The notes under the pieces: model-generated
The model's input: only the letters and a program-made list of their open reading frames with translations
Database searches by the model: none
What the model was told of the DNA's origin: nothing
Shown here: in pieces, positions 1 through 7,878 of the stretch
How positions within the stretch are numbered: the stretch's first letter is position 1
How the letters are laid out: every line of letters begins with the position of its first letter
Assembly (NCBI GenBank): GCA_964393405.1
Contig: CAYMTR010000003.1
Location: 62,001-126,000 of the forward strand
Reading direction: 5' to 3'
Source of the DNA: CAYMTR01 sp964393405
GTDB lineage: Bacteria > Bacteroidota > Bacteroidia > Bacteroidales > Prolixibacteraceae
DNA: 64,000 nt
Made by a program: the position numbers and the translations under genes

Positions 1-141
1 GAAGATAACGATGCTTTATCCAAGCATTTTGTAAATGTTCTTTTGGGAAAAGAAAAAAATGCAATGCCTCTTTCACTTGCGGCAAAGCACCTTGATATAA
101 TATATCGAATTTATGATAGCGCTATAGAGTTTAAAGGATAA
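1..141 (+). CDS. C-terminal end of a probable Gfo/Idh/MocA-type oxidoreductase (partial)
   Basis: An open frame enters from the left edge and ends in TAA at 141, giving 46 codons. The tail has a short helix rich in small residues (PLSLAAKHLDIIYRIYDSA), which resembles the last helix of Gfo/Idh/MocA sugar-type NAD(P)-dependent oxidoreductases. The Rossmann domain lies outside the window, so the family call rests on this tail alone and is weak. It is encoded on the same strand as the GH13 gene that follows after about 130 bases. Confidence 0.4.
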   Translation, partial: EDNDALSKHFVNVLLGKEKNAMPLSLAAKHLDIIYRIYDSAIEFKG

Positions 142-240
142 AACATTGTATTTACAAATTATACGTACTTTTAAAACATTCGGCCTCCCAATTTGTCTGC
201 ATTCTGATTTTTCTCTGTTCATTTATTGAATAATCTGTCC

Positions 241-248
241 TAAATTTG
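241..248 (+). promoter_or_regulatory. Candidate -7 element for the GH13 gene
   Basis: TAAATTTG matches the Bacteroidota -7 consensus TAnnTTTG and lies 28 bases before the ATG at 276. No good TTG is found at the usual upstream distance, so this is a partial promoter match. It overlaps the in-frame TTG at 246, which argues for the downstream ATG as the true start. Confidence 0.35.
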
Positions 249-275
249 ACTTCGATCAATTCAATTATTTTATAT

Positions 276-2021
276 ATGAGCAAATTAAAATTAACATTGG
301 TTTTAGTTTTTTCAGGAATTCTTTTCCTGAATTATTCTGCAGCGCAAAATGATATTGTGCAGATAACGGGAAATTATAAAATTCCTGTATGCCCCGAATG
401 GTCGCATAATGCTGTTTTTTATCAAATTTATCCGCAGACTTATTACGACACAGATGGCGATGGCATTGGAGATTTAAAAGGTATTATTGAAAAAATGGAC
501 TATATCAAAAGTCTTGGTGTTGATGCTATTTGGCTTAATCCCTTTTTCGATTCTCCGTTTCGGGATGCAGGTTACGACATCTCTGATTATTATAAAGTTG
601 CTCCACGTTACGGTACAAACGAAGATGCTAAACGTCTTTTTGCTGAAGCACATAAACGAGGAATAAAGGTAATTTTCGATTGGGTAATAAGTTATACTTC
701 AATTGATCATCCTTGGTTTGTTGAATCAGCAAAGCAAGAGCCAAACAAATATTCCAACTGGTACATTTGGACAAACAATACTTGGGTTAATCCACCTGAT
801 GCTTATAAAGATTCATTCATTAAAGGTTACAGCAGAAGGAATGGTCAGTTTATGAGAAATTTTTACTGGAGTCAGCCTGCTCTTAACTTTGGTTTTGCTA
901 AACCTGAAGAACCATGGATGCTTCCTACTGATCATCCCGATATCAAAGCAATGAAAGAAGAACTTAAAAATGTACTTAGGTTTTGGATGGATATGGGTGC
1001 CGATGGTTTCAGAGCTGATATGGCTGGTGCCTTGGTGAAGAATGCAAACATTACAGGAAATGATCAGTTTTTTAATGCAAGAGATGAAGGTACAAAACAA
1101 TTCTGGCAGGAAATACGGCAGTTAATGGACAAGGAGTATCCGGGTTCTTTTATGGTTGCTGAATGGTCAGGTCCCAAAGATGCTTTAGACAATGCATTTC
1201 ACACCGATTTCTTTCATTGGTTTTGGGGATATAACGATCTTACTCAAAAGGAAAGTTGGAGAATTTTAAATGGATATTCTGAAGGACATAGCTTCTTCGA
1301 TAAAGAGGGTAAAGGAAACATCAAAACCTTCCTCGATAGTTATATGGAGCAATATCTTGCAACTAAGGATATTGGTTACATTACAATTCCAATGGGCAAC
1401 CATGATAACGCAAGAATCAACGTAAATCGTTCATACAAAGAGCTTGAAATGATTTATGCTTTCGGTCTTACAATGCCGGGTATACCATTTGTTTATTATG
1501 GGAACGAAATTGGAATGCGCCAGCTTTACAATATGCCAAATGTTGAGGGAGCATATCCTCCACGCTCGGGAAACCGAACTCCAATGCAATGGGCTCAAGG
1601 CAAAAATCTTGGATTCTCAACCGGCGATCCGTCCAATTTATATTTACCTGTTGATAACGCTCCTGATGCACCAACTGTTGATGTTCAGGAAAAGGATTCA
1701 AAATCTTTATTGAATAATTTTAGAAAGCTTGTTAATATAAAGGGTAACGAAGTAGCCTTAACTGCGTATGCAGAATTCGTACCTGTTTATGCAAAAGAAA
1801 ATTCATATCCTTTTATATATGCCCGAGCAAGTGGTAATGAGGTTATTCTGTGTGTGTTTAATCCTGCCAATAGGCCGGAAAAGGCTGATTTCAAAATCAA
1901 CCTCAAGGTCAAAGGATTTACCTTACTAGCCGGGGACGAATTAAAAATTAAAGCTAAAGGAGAAAATATTTCAGTTGAAGTACCAGCAATTAGTTATGCT
2001 TTATATAAACTGAAACAATAA
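276..2021 (+). CDS. Exported GH13 alpha-amylase family glycosidase
   Basis: Predicted 581-residue alpha-glucan-active enzyme. The ATG at 276 is chosen because it is followed at once by a signal peptide (MSKLKLTLVLVFSGILFLN, cleavage near SAAQ), so the protein should be periplasmic or outer-membrane facing. The (beta/alpha)8 motifs are clear: DGIGDLKGI at 61-70, GADGFRADM with nucleophile Asp248, VAEW with acid/base Glu296 and GNHDN with Asp377. A C-terminal beta domain follows. Region I reads DWVISYTS (Asp135) where relatives such as oligo-1,6-glucosidases have DxVxNHTS, so the usual Asn-His pair is replaced by Ser-Tyr. It may be an oligo-glucosidase or trehalose/maltose-acting enzyme; substrate is not determinable. 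An upstream in-frame TTG at 246 is possible but would add residues before the signal peptide. Confidence 0.9.
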   Translation: MSKLKLTLVLVFSGILFLNYSAAQNDIVQITGNYKIPVCPEWSHNAVFYQIYPQTYYDTDGDGIGDLKGIIEKMDYIKSLGVDAIWLNPFFDSPFRDAGYDISDYYKVAPRYGTNEDAKRLFAEAHKRGIKVIFDWVISYTSIDHPWFVESAKQEPNKYSNWYIWTNNTWVNPPDAYKDSFIKGYSRRNGQFMRNFYWSQPALNFGFAKPEEPWMLPTDHPDIKAMKEELKNVLRFWMDMGADGFRADMAGALVKNANITGNDQFFNARDEGTKQFWQEIRQLMDKEYPGSFMVAEWSGPKDALDNAFHTDFFHWFWGYNDLTQKESWRILNGYSEGHSFFDKEGKGNIKTFLDSYMEQYLATKDIGYITIPMGNHDNARINVNRSYKELEMIYAFGLTMPGIPFVYYGNEIGMRQLYNMPNVEGAYPPRSGNRTPMQWAQGKNLGFSTGDPSNLYLPVDNAPDAPTVDVQEKDSKSLLNNFRKLVNIKGNEVALTAYAEFVPVYAKENSYPFIYARASGNEVILCVFNPANRPEKADFKINLKVKGFTLLAGDELKIKAKGENISVEVPAISYALYKLKQ

Positions 2022-2057
2022 ATGTTTGGAAAGTAAAATCATAGATTTTCTAAAAAG

Positions 2058-2082
2058 GAGGTTGTCTTAAAAAGGCAACCTC
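2058..2082 (+). terminator. Stem-loop after the GH13 gene
   Basis: GAGGTTG (2058-2064) pairs with CAACCTC (2076-2082) across an 11-base loop, 36 bases after the stop codon, followed by TTGTT. The U-tract is weak, so it is a possible rather than certain rho-independent terminator. Confidence 0.5.
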
Positions 2083-2097
2083 TTGTTATGTAAATAA

Positions 2098-2139
2098 CTT
2101 CAAATCCTATATGAAATAACTTCATGATAGGATTTGAAG
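2098..2139. terminator. Long stem-loop between convergent GH13 and carB genes
   Basis: CTTCAAATCCTAT (2098-2110) is the perfect complement of 2127-2139. The pairing continues inward with ATGAA/TTCAT around a one-base bulge, giving about 18 paired positions and a 5-base loop. It sits 16 bases beyond the carB stop codon. T-tracts on both sides are poor, so it may act as a bidirectional terminator or as a 3'-end stabilising hairpin. Confidence 0.55.
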
Positions 2140-2154
2140 GCTATTTAATAATAG

Positions 2155-5100
2155 TTAATATTCTCCCCAGCTTTTAATAGCTAAATCCTTAACATCATAT
2201 TTGCAGAAAGCATTAATGAAAGCACTAGCAACACGTGCATTGGTTATAAGAGGGATATTGTAATCAATTGCTTTTCTTCTGATATAATATCCATTGCTTA
2301 ACTCGCGAGTTGTATGGTCTTTGGGGATATTAATAACTAAATCGAGTTTCTTTTCTCTTATATACTCATTGATGTTTGGTTTGAACTCCTCTTCATCAGG
2401 CCAATGTATTAAGTTACATTTCACATTGTTGTCTCTTAAAAATCTGTATGTACCATCAGTTGCGTATATATTGAACCCCTTTTCGGCAAGAAGTAATGCC
2501 GGCTTAAGTAATTCAACTTTTGATTTAGTTGGTCCCGAGGAGATTAGAATATTCTTTTTTGGGATTCTGTAGCCAACTGAAAGCATCGATTTTAATATTG
2601 CTTCATAAAAATTATCGCCTAGGCAGGCTACTTCTCCTGTTGAACTCATATCTACTCCTAATACAGGATCGGCATTTAAAAGTCGGTGGAATGAAAATTG
2701 AGGTGCTTTGACTCCAACATATTCCAATTCAAATAACGATTTATCAGGTTTGGAATAAGGCACTCCCAGCATTACTTTTGTTGCAAGTTCAATCATATTG
2801 ATTTTCATTACTTTTGATACAAAAGGAAAACTTCTTGAAGCTCTTAGATTACACTCAATTACCTTAATGTCGTTATCCTTAGCTAAGAGCTGCATGTTGA
2901 AAGGTCCTGATATTTCGAGCCCTTTTGCTACTTCACGGGATATCTTTTTTATTCTCCTTATAGTCTCGATATAAAGCTTTTGAGGAGGAAAAACTATAGT
3001 TGCATCTCCGGAATGAACACCGGCAAATTCAACATGCTCTGAAATAGCGTAGGCAATTATTTCACCTTTATCAGCAACAGCATCAATTTCAATTTCTTTT
3101 GCTTGTTCAATGAACTCCGAAACAACAACAGGATGTTCTTTTGAAACAATAGATGCTAGGTTTAAAAAATGCTCAAGTTGGTCGCTGTTTGAAACAACAT
3201 TCATTGCTGCCCCTGAAAGTACATAAGAAGGGCGAATCAAAACCGGGAACCCTACTTCTTCGATAAATATCTGAATATCTTCAATGGTTGAAAGTTCTTT
3301 CCACCTAGGTTGATCAACCCCAATAGTGTCAAGTAGTGATGAGAACTTCTTACGGTCTTCTGCATTATCGATTTTCACAGGAGAAGTACCTAAAATGTGT
3401 ACTCCTTGGTTGAAAAGCTTCATAGCCAGATTGTTTGGTATCTGCCCACCTGTTGAAACAATAGTACCCCCCGGCTGTTCAAGATCAATTATATCCATTA
3501 CCCTTTCAAATGAAAGTTCATCGAAATACAAACGATCGCAGTTGTCGTAGTCAGTACTAACTGTTTCAGGGTTATAGTTAATCATGATTGAACGATAGCC
3601 CTCTTTTCTGATAGTATTTACAGCATTTACACCGCACCAGTCAAATTCAACTGATGATCCTATTCTGTAAGCTCCTGATCCAAGAACAATTACTGATTTA
3701 TTGTCATGTTGAAATTCAATGTCGTGTTCAACTCCATTGTATGTTACATAAAGATAGTTGGTTTGAGCAGGGTATTCTCCAGCTAAAGTATCTATCTGTT
3801 TTATAAATGGGGTGATACCTCTTTTTTTCCTATATTCTCTAACAGCAAGTTGCCCTGCAAACATACCTGAAATTGTAGGTTTTAGAACCATGCGGGCAAT
3901 CTGGAAGTCGGAATATCCAATTTTTTTGGATTGAAGAATAATCTCATCAGGAAGGTCTTCTAATTTGTCGTATCTTCTTAAAATACAACGCATTTTGTAG
4001 ATGCCTTCAAGTTTTTGAAGGAACCATCTGTCTATTTTAGTTCTTTCGTAAATTTCATCGACGGTATAATCTTTATGAAAAGCTTCAGCAATGGCAAAAA
4101 TCCTACGGTCAGTAGGGTTAGTGAGTTCTTCTTCTATTGCATCGATAGTGATTTCTTCTCGGTTACCTACAAATCCATGCATTCCTTGTCCGATCATTCT
4201 GAGTCCTTTCTGGATGGCTTCTTCAAAATTTCGTCCAATAGCCATAATTTCTCCGACAGACTTCATAGAACTTCCAATTTGTTTTGAAACTCCTACAAAT
4301 TTACCGAGGTCCCAGCGCGGTATTTTACAAACAACATAATCAAGTGCCGGTTCAAAACAGGCAGTAGTAACTTTTGTGACTGAGTTTTTAAGTTCATGCA
4401 AGCCATAACCCATGCCAAGTTTGGCAGCTACGAAAGCAAGAGGATAACCAGTTGCTTTTGAAGCAAGAGCTGAAGAACGGCTTAATCTGGCGTTAACTTC
4501 AATTACACGGTAGTCTTCAGAAAAAGGATCAAGGGCAAACTGAACATTACATTCACCTATAACTCCTATCCGACGTATAATTCTGATCGAAAGCTCCCTA
4601 AGTTTATTGTATTCTTTATTTGATAAGGTTTGTGAAGGGGCAACTACAATACTTTCACCGGTATGAATGCCTAATGGATCAAAGTTTTCCATGTTGCAAA
4701 CTGTTATACAGTTGTCGTATTGATCCCTTACAACTTCATATTCAACTTCTTTCCATCCTTTTATAGATTCTTCTACAAGAATTTGAGGTGAGTATGAAAA
4801 TGCGTTTGATGCCCTAATTTCAAGTTCTTCCATGTTAGAGCAGAATCCTGAGCCTAATCCCCCTAAAGTATACGCAGCACGTATAATTATTGGGAACCCA
4901 ACAGTCTCGACGGCCTTTCTGGCTTCGTCCATATTTTTGCATGCGATACTTGCTGGAGTTTTTACATCAATGCTATGTAAAATCTTAGCGAAAATATCCC
5001 TGTCTTCAGTGTCAATAATTGATTGAACAGGAGTTCCTAAAACTTCAAGGTTGTATTTCTCAAGTACTCCTGATTCGTATAAAGCTACTCCGCAGTTGAG

Positions 5101-5388
5101 TGCTGTTTGTCCACCAAAAGCAAGTAGAATGCCATCCGGATTTTCTTTTTTGATAACCTCTTCAACAAAAAAAGGAGTGACAGGTAAGAAATATATTTTA
5201 TCAGCAATCTCTTCGGAAGTTTGAATAGTTGCTATGTTTGGATTTATCAAGATGGTTTCGATCCCTTCTTCTTTCAAGGCTTTTAATGCTTGGGATCCAG
5301 AATAGTCGAATTCTCCTGCTTCTCCAATTTTAAGTGCACCTGACCCTAAAACTATTGCTTTCTTAATATGTGATTTAAAATTTTTCAT
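2155..5388 (-). CDS. carB: Carbamoyl-phosphate synthase, large subunit
   Basis: 1077 residues, normal family length. It uses ammonia delivered by CarA, bicarbonate and two ATP to make carbamoyl phosphate for arginine and pyrimidine synthesis. Two ATP-grasp halves are visible: the first opens with VLGSGALKIGEAGEFDYSGSQA and the second with VLGSGAYRIGSSVEFDWCG. The last 140 or so residues form the MGS-like allosteric domain (ILISSGPTKSK...TDGTYRFLRD). The start is 4 bases after the carA stop, so the pair is one transcript controlled by the leader upstream of carA. The products supply argF' and pyrB in this window. Confidence 0.98.
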   Translation of the reverse strand: MKNFKSHIKKAIVLGSGALKIGEAGEFDYSGSQALKALKEEGIETILINPNIATIQTSEEIADKIYFLPVTPFFVEEVIKKENPDGILLAFGGQTALNCGVALYESGVLEKYNLEVLGTPVQSIIDTEDRDIFAKILHSIDVKTPASIACKNMDEARKAVETVGFPIIIRAAYTLGGLGSGFCSNMEELEIRASNAFSYSPQILVEESIKGWKEVEYEVVRDQYDNCITVCNMENFDPLGIHTGESIVVAPSQTLSNKEYNKLRELSIRIIRRIGVIGECNVQFALDPFSEDYRVIEVNARLSRSSALASKATGYPLAFVAAKLGMGYGLHELKNSVTKVTTACFEPALDYVVCKIPRWDLGKFVGVSKQIGSSMKSVGEIMAIGRNFEEAIQKGLRMIGQGMHGFVGNREEITIDAIEEELTNPTDRRIFAIAEAFHKDYTVDEIYERTKIDRWFLQKLEGIYKMRCILRRYDKLEDLPDEIILQSKKIGYSDFQIARMVLKPTISGMFAGQLAVREYRKKRGITPFIKQIDTLAGEYPAQTNYLYVTYNGVEHDIEFQHDNKSVIVLGSGAYRIGSSVEFDWCGVNAVNTIRKEGYRSIMINYNPETVSTDYDNCDRLYFDELSFERVMDIIDLEQPGGTIVSTGGQIPNNLAMKLFNQGVHILGTSPVKIDNAEDRKKFSSLLDTIGVDQPRWKELSTIEDIQIFIEEVGFPVLIRPSYVLSGAAMNVVSNSDQLEHFLNLASIVSKEHPVVVSEFIEQAKEIEIDAVADKGEIIAYAISEHVEFAGVHSGDATIVFPPQKLYIETIRRIKKISREVAKGLEISGPFNMQLLAKDNDIKVIECNLRASRSFPFVSKVMKINMIELATKVMLGVPYSKPDKSLFELEYVGVKAPQFSFHRLLNADPVLGVDMSSTGEVACLGDNFYEAILKSMLSVGYRIPKKNILISSGPTKSKVELLKPALLLAEKGFNIYATDGTYRFLRDNNVKCNLIHWPDEEEFKPNINEYIREKKLDLVINIPKDHTTRELSNGYYIRRKAIDYNIPLITNARVASAFINAFCKYDVKDLAIKSWGEY

Positions 5389-5392
5389 TAGT

Positions 5393-6469
5393 TCAAGATT
5401 TAGAGATTTTCCTGATATTATTTACAAAATCGTCGAAAAGGAATTCGGTATCAACCGGTCCGCTTGATGCTTCAGGATGAAATTGAGCAGAAAAGAAAGG
5501 TTTGGTTTTATGTTTAATCCCTTCGTTTGTATTATCATTAACATTTATGAAGAGTGGTTCCCAATCGTTCGAAATAGTTTCATTGATAATAGCATAGCCA
5601 TGATTCTGAGATGTGATGAAACACCTGTTAGTTCCGGCAAGAAGAACAGGTTGATTGTGACTACGGTGCCCATATTTAAGCTTATAGGTTTCAGCACCTG
5701 CAGCCCTTGCAAGTAGCTGATTTCCTAAGCAAATACCCATAATGGGTTTGTTTGCTTTCATTGCTTCTTTTAAGTATTCGACAGTCTTTTCACAAATTGC
5801 AGGGTCGCCCGGACCGTTTGATAGAAATAAGCCATCGAAATCTTCATTCAGATAGTTGTAATCCCAGGGCACTCTTTTAACTTTTACTCCTCTATCTATG
5901 AGACAGCGAATAATATAGTTTTTCACGCCACAATCGACCAAAACAACATTAATATCTCCTTCCCCGTAAGTTATTGTATTATCGCAGCTAACTTTAGCAA
6001 CTAAATTCTCGAGATTTGGATTGTAAAAATCTATTGGATCGTCTTCAAATTCAATTTTTCCAAGAAGCGAACCTTTTTCTCTGAGAACTTTTGTCAAAGC
6101 CCTTGTATCTACATCGTATAAGCCGGGAATTTCGTTTTCTTTAAACCAATCGGCAAGACTTTTAACAGCATTCCAGTGGCTATATTCGAATGAATAATCC
6201 GAAATTATTAAACCTGAAACCTGTATCTTATCTGATTCAAAGAAATTGTGAATGCCATTTTTTATTGAATCATCCGGTACTCCATAATTACCTATCATAG
6301 GGAAAGTAGAAACCAAGATCTGACCACAATAAGAGGGGTCTGTTAAACTTTCAGGATACCCTACCATAGCAGTATGAAAAACAACTTCTCCTGAAATTGA
6401 TTTTTCGCAGCCAAAAGATTTGCCTGTAAATACAGATCCATCTTCCAAAATAAGCTTTACTTTTTTCAA
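5393..6469 (-). CDS. carA: Carbamoyl-phosphate synthase, small (glutaminase) subunit
   Basis: 358 residues, usual length. It hydrolyses glutamine and passes ammonia to CarB. The N-terminal half carries the CarA-specific domain (LILEDGSVFTGKSFG). The class I glutamine amidotransferase domain has the nucleophile motif GICLGNQLLA and the His/Glu pair in QFHPEAS near the C-terminus. The family-typical start MKKVKLILEDG is encoded by TTG at 6469; no in-frame ATG lies between it and the previous stop, so TTG appears genuine and could lower expression. It is first in a carA-carB operon, with a terminator-bearing leader ORF 23 bases upstream and argR divergently transcribed beyond. Confidence 0.97.
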   Translation of the reverse strand: MKKVKLILEDGSVFTGKSFGCEKSISGEVVFHTAMVGYPESLTDPSYCGQILVSTFPMIGNYGVPDDSIKNGIHNFFESDKIQVSGLIISDYSFEYSHWNAVKSLADWFKENEIPGLYDVDTRALTKVLREKGSLLGKIEFEDDPIDFYNPNLENLVAKVSCDNTITYGEGDINVVLVDCGVKNYIIRCLIDRGVKVKRVPWDYNYLNEDFDGLFLSNGPGDPAICEKTVEYLKEAMKANKPIMGICLGNQLLARAAGAETYKLKYGHRSHNQPVLLAGTNRCFITSQNHGYAIINETISNDWEPLFINVNDNTNEGIKHKTKPFFSAQFHPEASSGPVDTEFLFDDFVNNIRKISKS

Positions 6470-6491
6470 TGTTATTCTATTTTTTGAATTG

Positions 6492-6560
6492 CTACATAAA
6501 AAAAATGCGTTTATCTGTTTTAACAGTTAAACGCATTTGCATCTTTTTAAAAACTCCCAT
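6492..6560 (-). CDS. carA leader peptide ORF running through an attenuator
   Basis: A 22-codon ORF starts with ATG at 6560 (MGVFKKMQMR...) and ends with TAG at 6494-6492, 22 bases before the carA start codon. Other in-frame ATGs are at 6542 and 6536. Its second half is the terminator stem-loop itself: one Arg codon (CGT, 6533-6531) is in the 5' arm and another (CGC, 6509-6507) in the 3' arm, and the U-tract encodes Phe-Phe just before Met-stop. Translation through it would prevent the hairpin from forming. This is the layout of the E. coli pyrBI leader; whether UTP or arginine is sensed is inference. Confidence 0.6.
   Translation of the reverse strand: MGVFKKMQMRLTVKTDKRIFFM
6498..6538 (-). 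terminator. Intrinsic terminator (attenuator) in the carAB leader
   Basis: AAATGCGTTTA (6503-6513) and TAAACGCATTT (6528-6538) are perfect complements. Inside them CTGTT/AACAG adds five pairs after one T-T mismatch, with a 2-base loop. In the carA transcript direction the hairpin is followed by eight U (6505-6498, overlapping the stem base). Termination here would abort the message before carA. It lies inside the leader ORF at 6492-6560. Confidence 0.75.
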
Positions 6561-6605
6561 TTAAATATCTTCGATCTCACTGGATTTGCTGTTTTAAATT
6601 CACGA

Positions 6606-6613
6606 CAAAAATA
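6606..6613 (-). promoter_or_regulatory. Candidate -7 element of the carAB promoter
   Basis: Read on the minus strand, TATTTTTG fits TAnnTTTG and would start transcription near 6598, about 38 bases before the leader ATG. No clear -33 TTG is found, so support is moderate. The ARG boxes at 6651-6689 would lie some 50-90 bases upstream of this start. Confidence 0.4.
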
Positions 6614-6634
6614 ATAAACTTTCTTAAAAATTTA

Positions 6635-6664
6635 TTGCACTATAAATATTAATGAATATTTTTG
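6635..6664 (+). promoter_or_regulatory. argR promoter (TTG-N19-TATTTTTG)
   Basis: TTG at 6635-6637 is followed after 19 bases by TATTTTTG at 6657-6664, a perfect match to the Bacteroidota TAnnTTTG -7 element. The predicted start near 6671 leaves a leader of about 25 bases before the argR ATG. The first ARG box covers the -7 element. Confidence 0.65.
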
Positions 6665-6689
6665 CAATCGTTTTGAATATTTATTCATT
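6651..6689 (+). promoter_or_regulatory. Tandem ARG boxes (ArgR operators)
   Basis: Two 18-bp imperfect palindromes match the E. coli ARG consensus (TGAAT, four A/T, ATTCA). Box 1 at 6651-6668 has TGAAT-ATTT-TTGCA, and box 2 at 6672-6689 has TGAAT-ATTT-ATTCA, which is a perfect core. They are exactly 3 bp apart (centres 21 bp), the spacing known for hexameric ArgR. They cover the argR -7 element and start site, which implies autorepression of argR and perhaps of the genes co-transcribed with it; an effect on divergent carAB is possible. Confidence 0.75.
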
Positions 6690-6694
6690 AATAA

Positions 6695-7177
6695 ATGAAA
6701 GCTCGTTTACAAAGACAGGTTGCTATTAGGAGTGTAATTGGCCAAAACATTGTTACAAGCCAAGAGCAACTACTAATGTTATTAAAACGTAAAGGTTTTG
6801 AATTGACACAAGCAACATTGTCGAGAGACATAAAAGTGTTAAAAATAGTAAAGTCGCCTGATTCATACGGAAGGTATGTATATACTTTACCCAAAGAACA
6901 GAATAACTTAGATTTGGGTGAATTAAAAGAAGAAAGCAGGTATTTGGCTGATGGCTTCGTTTCGATTGATTTCTCCTCGAATATTGCAGTAATAAGGACA
7001 AGGCCGGCTTATGCAAGCTCAATTGCTTCCCTGATCGACGGAGTTAAGTCTTTTGAAATTTTAGGAACGATAGCCGGTGACGATACAATATTCCTTGTAT
7101 TAAGAGAAGGAGTTGAAAGAAAAGATTTAATTTATTTTTTAGAGGAAATAATGCCTAATATAAAGGGTAGGATTTAA
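6695..7177 (+). CDS. argR: Arginine repressor ArgR/AhrC
   Basis: 160 residues, typical length. It is an arginine-dependent DNA-binding hexamer controlling arginine genes. The N-terminal winged helix holds the recognition motif TQATLSRDIKVL (38-49), and the C-terminal oligomerisation/arginine-binding domain holds GTIAGDDT (124-131), the family signature for arginine contacts. It is the first gene of a plus-strand arginine/proline cluster and is divergent from carAB. Two ARG boxes cover its promoter, so it probably represses itself. Confidence 0.97.
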   Translation: MKARLQRQVAIRSVIGQNIVTSQEQLLMLLKRKGFELTQATLSRDIKVLKIVKSPDSYGRYVYTLPKEQNNLDLGELKEESRYLADGFVSIDFSSNIAVIRTRPAYASSIASLIDGVKSFEILGTIAGDDTIFLVLREGVERKDLIYFLEEIMPNIKGRI

Positions 7178-7187
7178 GGAAGAAAGA

Positions 7188-7871
7188 ATGAAAGAAATGG
7201 ATCAATTAAAGGTTTTGGTTGCAGATGAGAGCCACATCAAATATGTGGATGAAATAAATGATACAATTCAAAGGGCTTCTATTGAAAGGGGTACAGGTAT
7301 TGCACGTCGTACTTTTGAATATATAGCCAACAAGATGAAAGAAGGAAAGGCGATTATCGCTTTGGATGGAGATAAGTTTGCCGGATTTTGTTACATTGAA
7401 TCGTGGGGGCATCATAAATATGTTGCTAATTCAGGGTTGATAGTTGTAAAAGAATACAGAGGTGCAGGTTTGGCAAAAAGTATAAAAAAGAAAGCATTCG
7501 AGCTCTCGAGAATGAAATTTCCTGAATCAAAAATATTTGGCTTGACAACCGGATTGGCAGTAATGAAAATTAACTCAGAACTGGGATACAAGCCTGTTAC
7601 ATTTTCAGAGCTGACAGATGATGAGGATTTTTGGAAAGGTTGTCAGAGTTGTGTCAATTATGATATTTTAGTACGAACAGAAAGAACTAAATGTCTTTGT
7701 ACAGCAATGATTTATGATCCAAAATGGGAGAAGAAGGAAGTTGTTGAAGGAAACAAGAAAGAGGATAAAGATGAAAAACTTCTTTCATTCAAACGATGGT
7801 TAAAGGGGAGACAATCCAAGGGATATGAATCGTCGTTTATGTCAAAATTGAAATTATTTAAGAAACAATAA
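7188..7871 (+). CDS. GNAT acyltransferase, probable N-acylglutamate synthase of the arginine pathway
   Basis: 227 residues beginning 10 bases after argR. A GNAT fold is visible: acyl-CoA loop VKEYRGAGLAKSIKKKAF (about 87-104) after the strand SGLIVV. Further on are CQSC and KCLC, a CxxC...CxC set that could bind a metal. The last 40 residues are a charged, Lys-rich tail. The position in an arg cluster containing a succinylornithine-type transcarbamylase suggests it makes N-succinyl- (or N-acetyl-) glutamate. From memory, the B. thetaiotaomicron gene in the same place was assigned this role from mutant fitness data. ATG at 7197 is an alternative start. Function is inferred from context. Confidence 0.7.
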   Translation: MKEMDQLKVLVADESHIKYVDEINDTIQRASIERGTGIARRTFEYIANKMKEGKAIIALDGDKFAGFCYIESWGHHKYVANSGLIVVKEYRGAGLAKSIKKKAFELSRMKFPESKIFGLTTGLAVMKINSELGYKPVTFSELTDDEDFWKGCQSCVNYDILVRTERTKCLCTAMIYDPKWEKKEVVEGNKKEDKDEKLLSFKRWLKGRQSKGYESSFMSKLKLFKKQ

Positions 7872-7878
7872 ATATATA

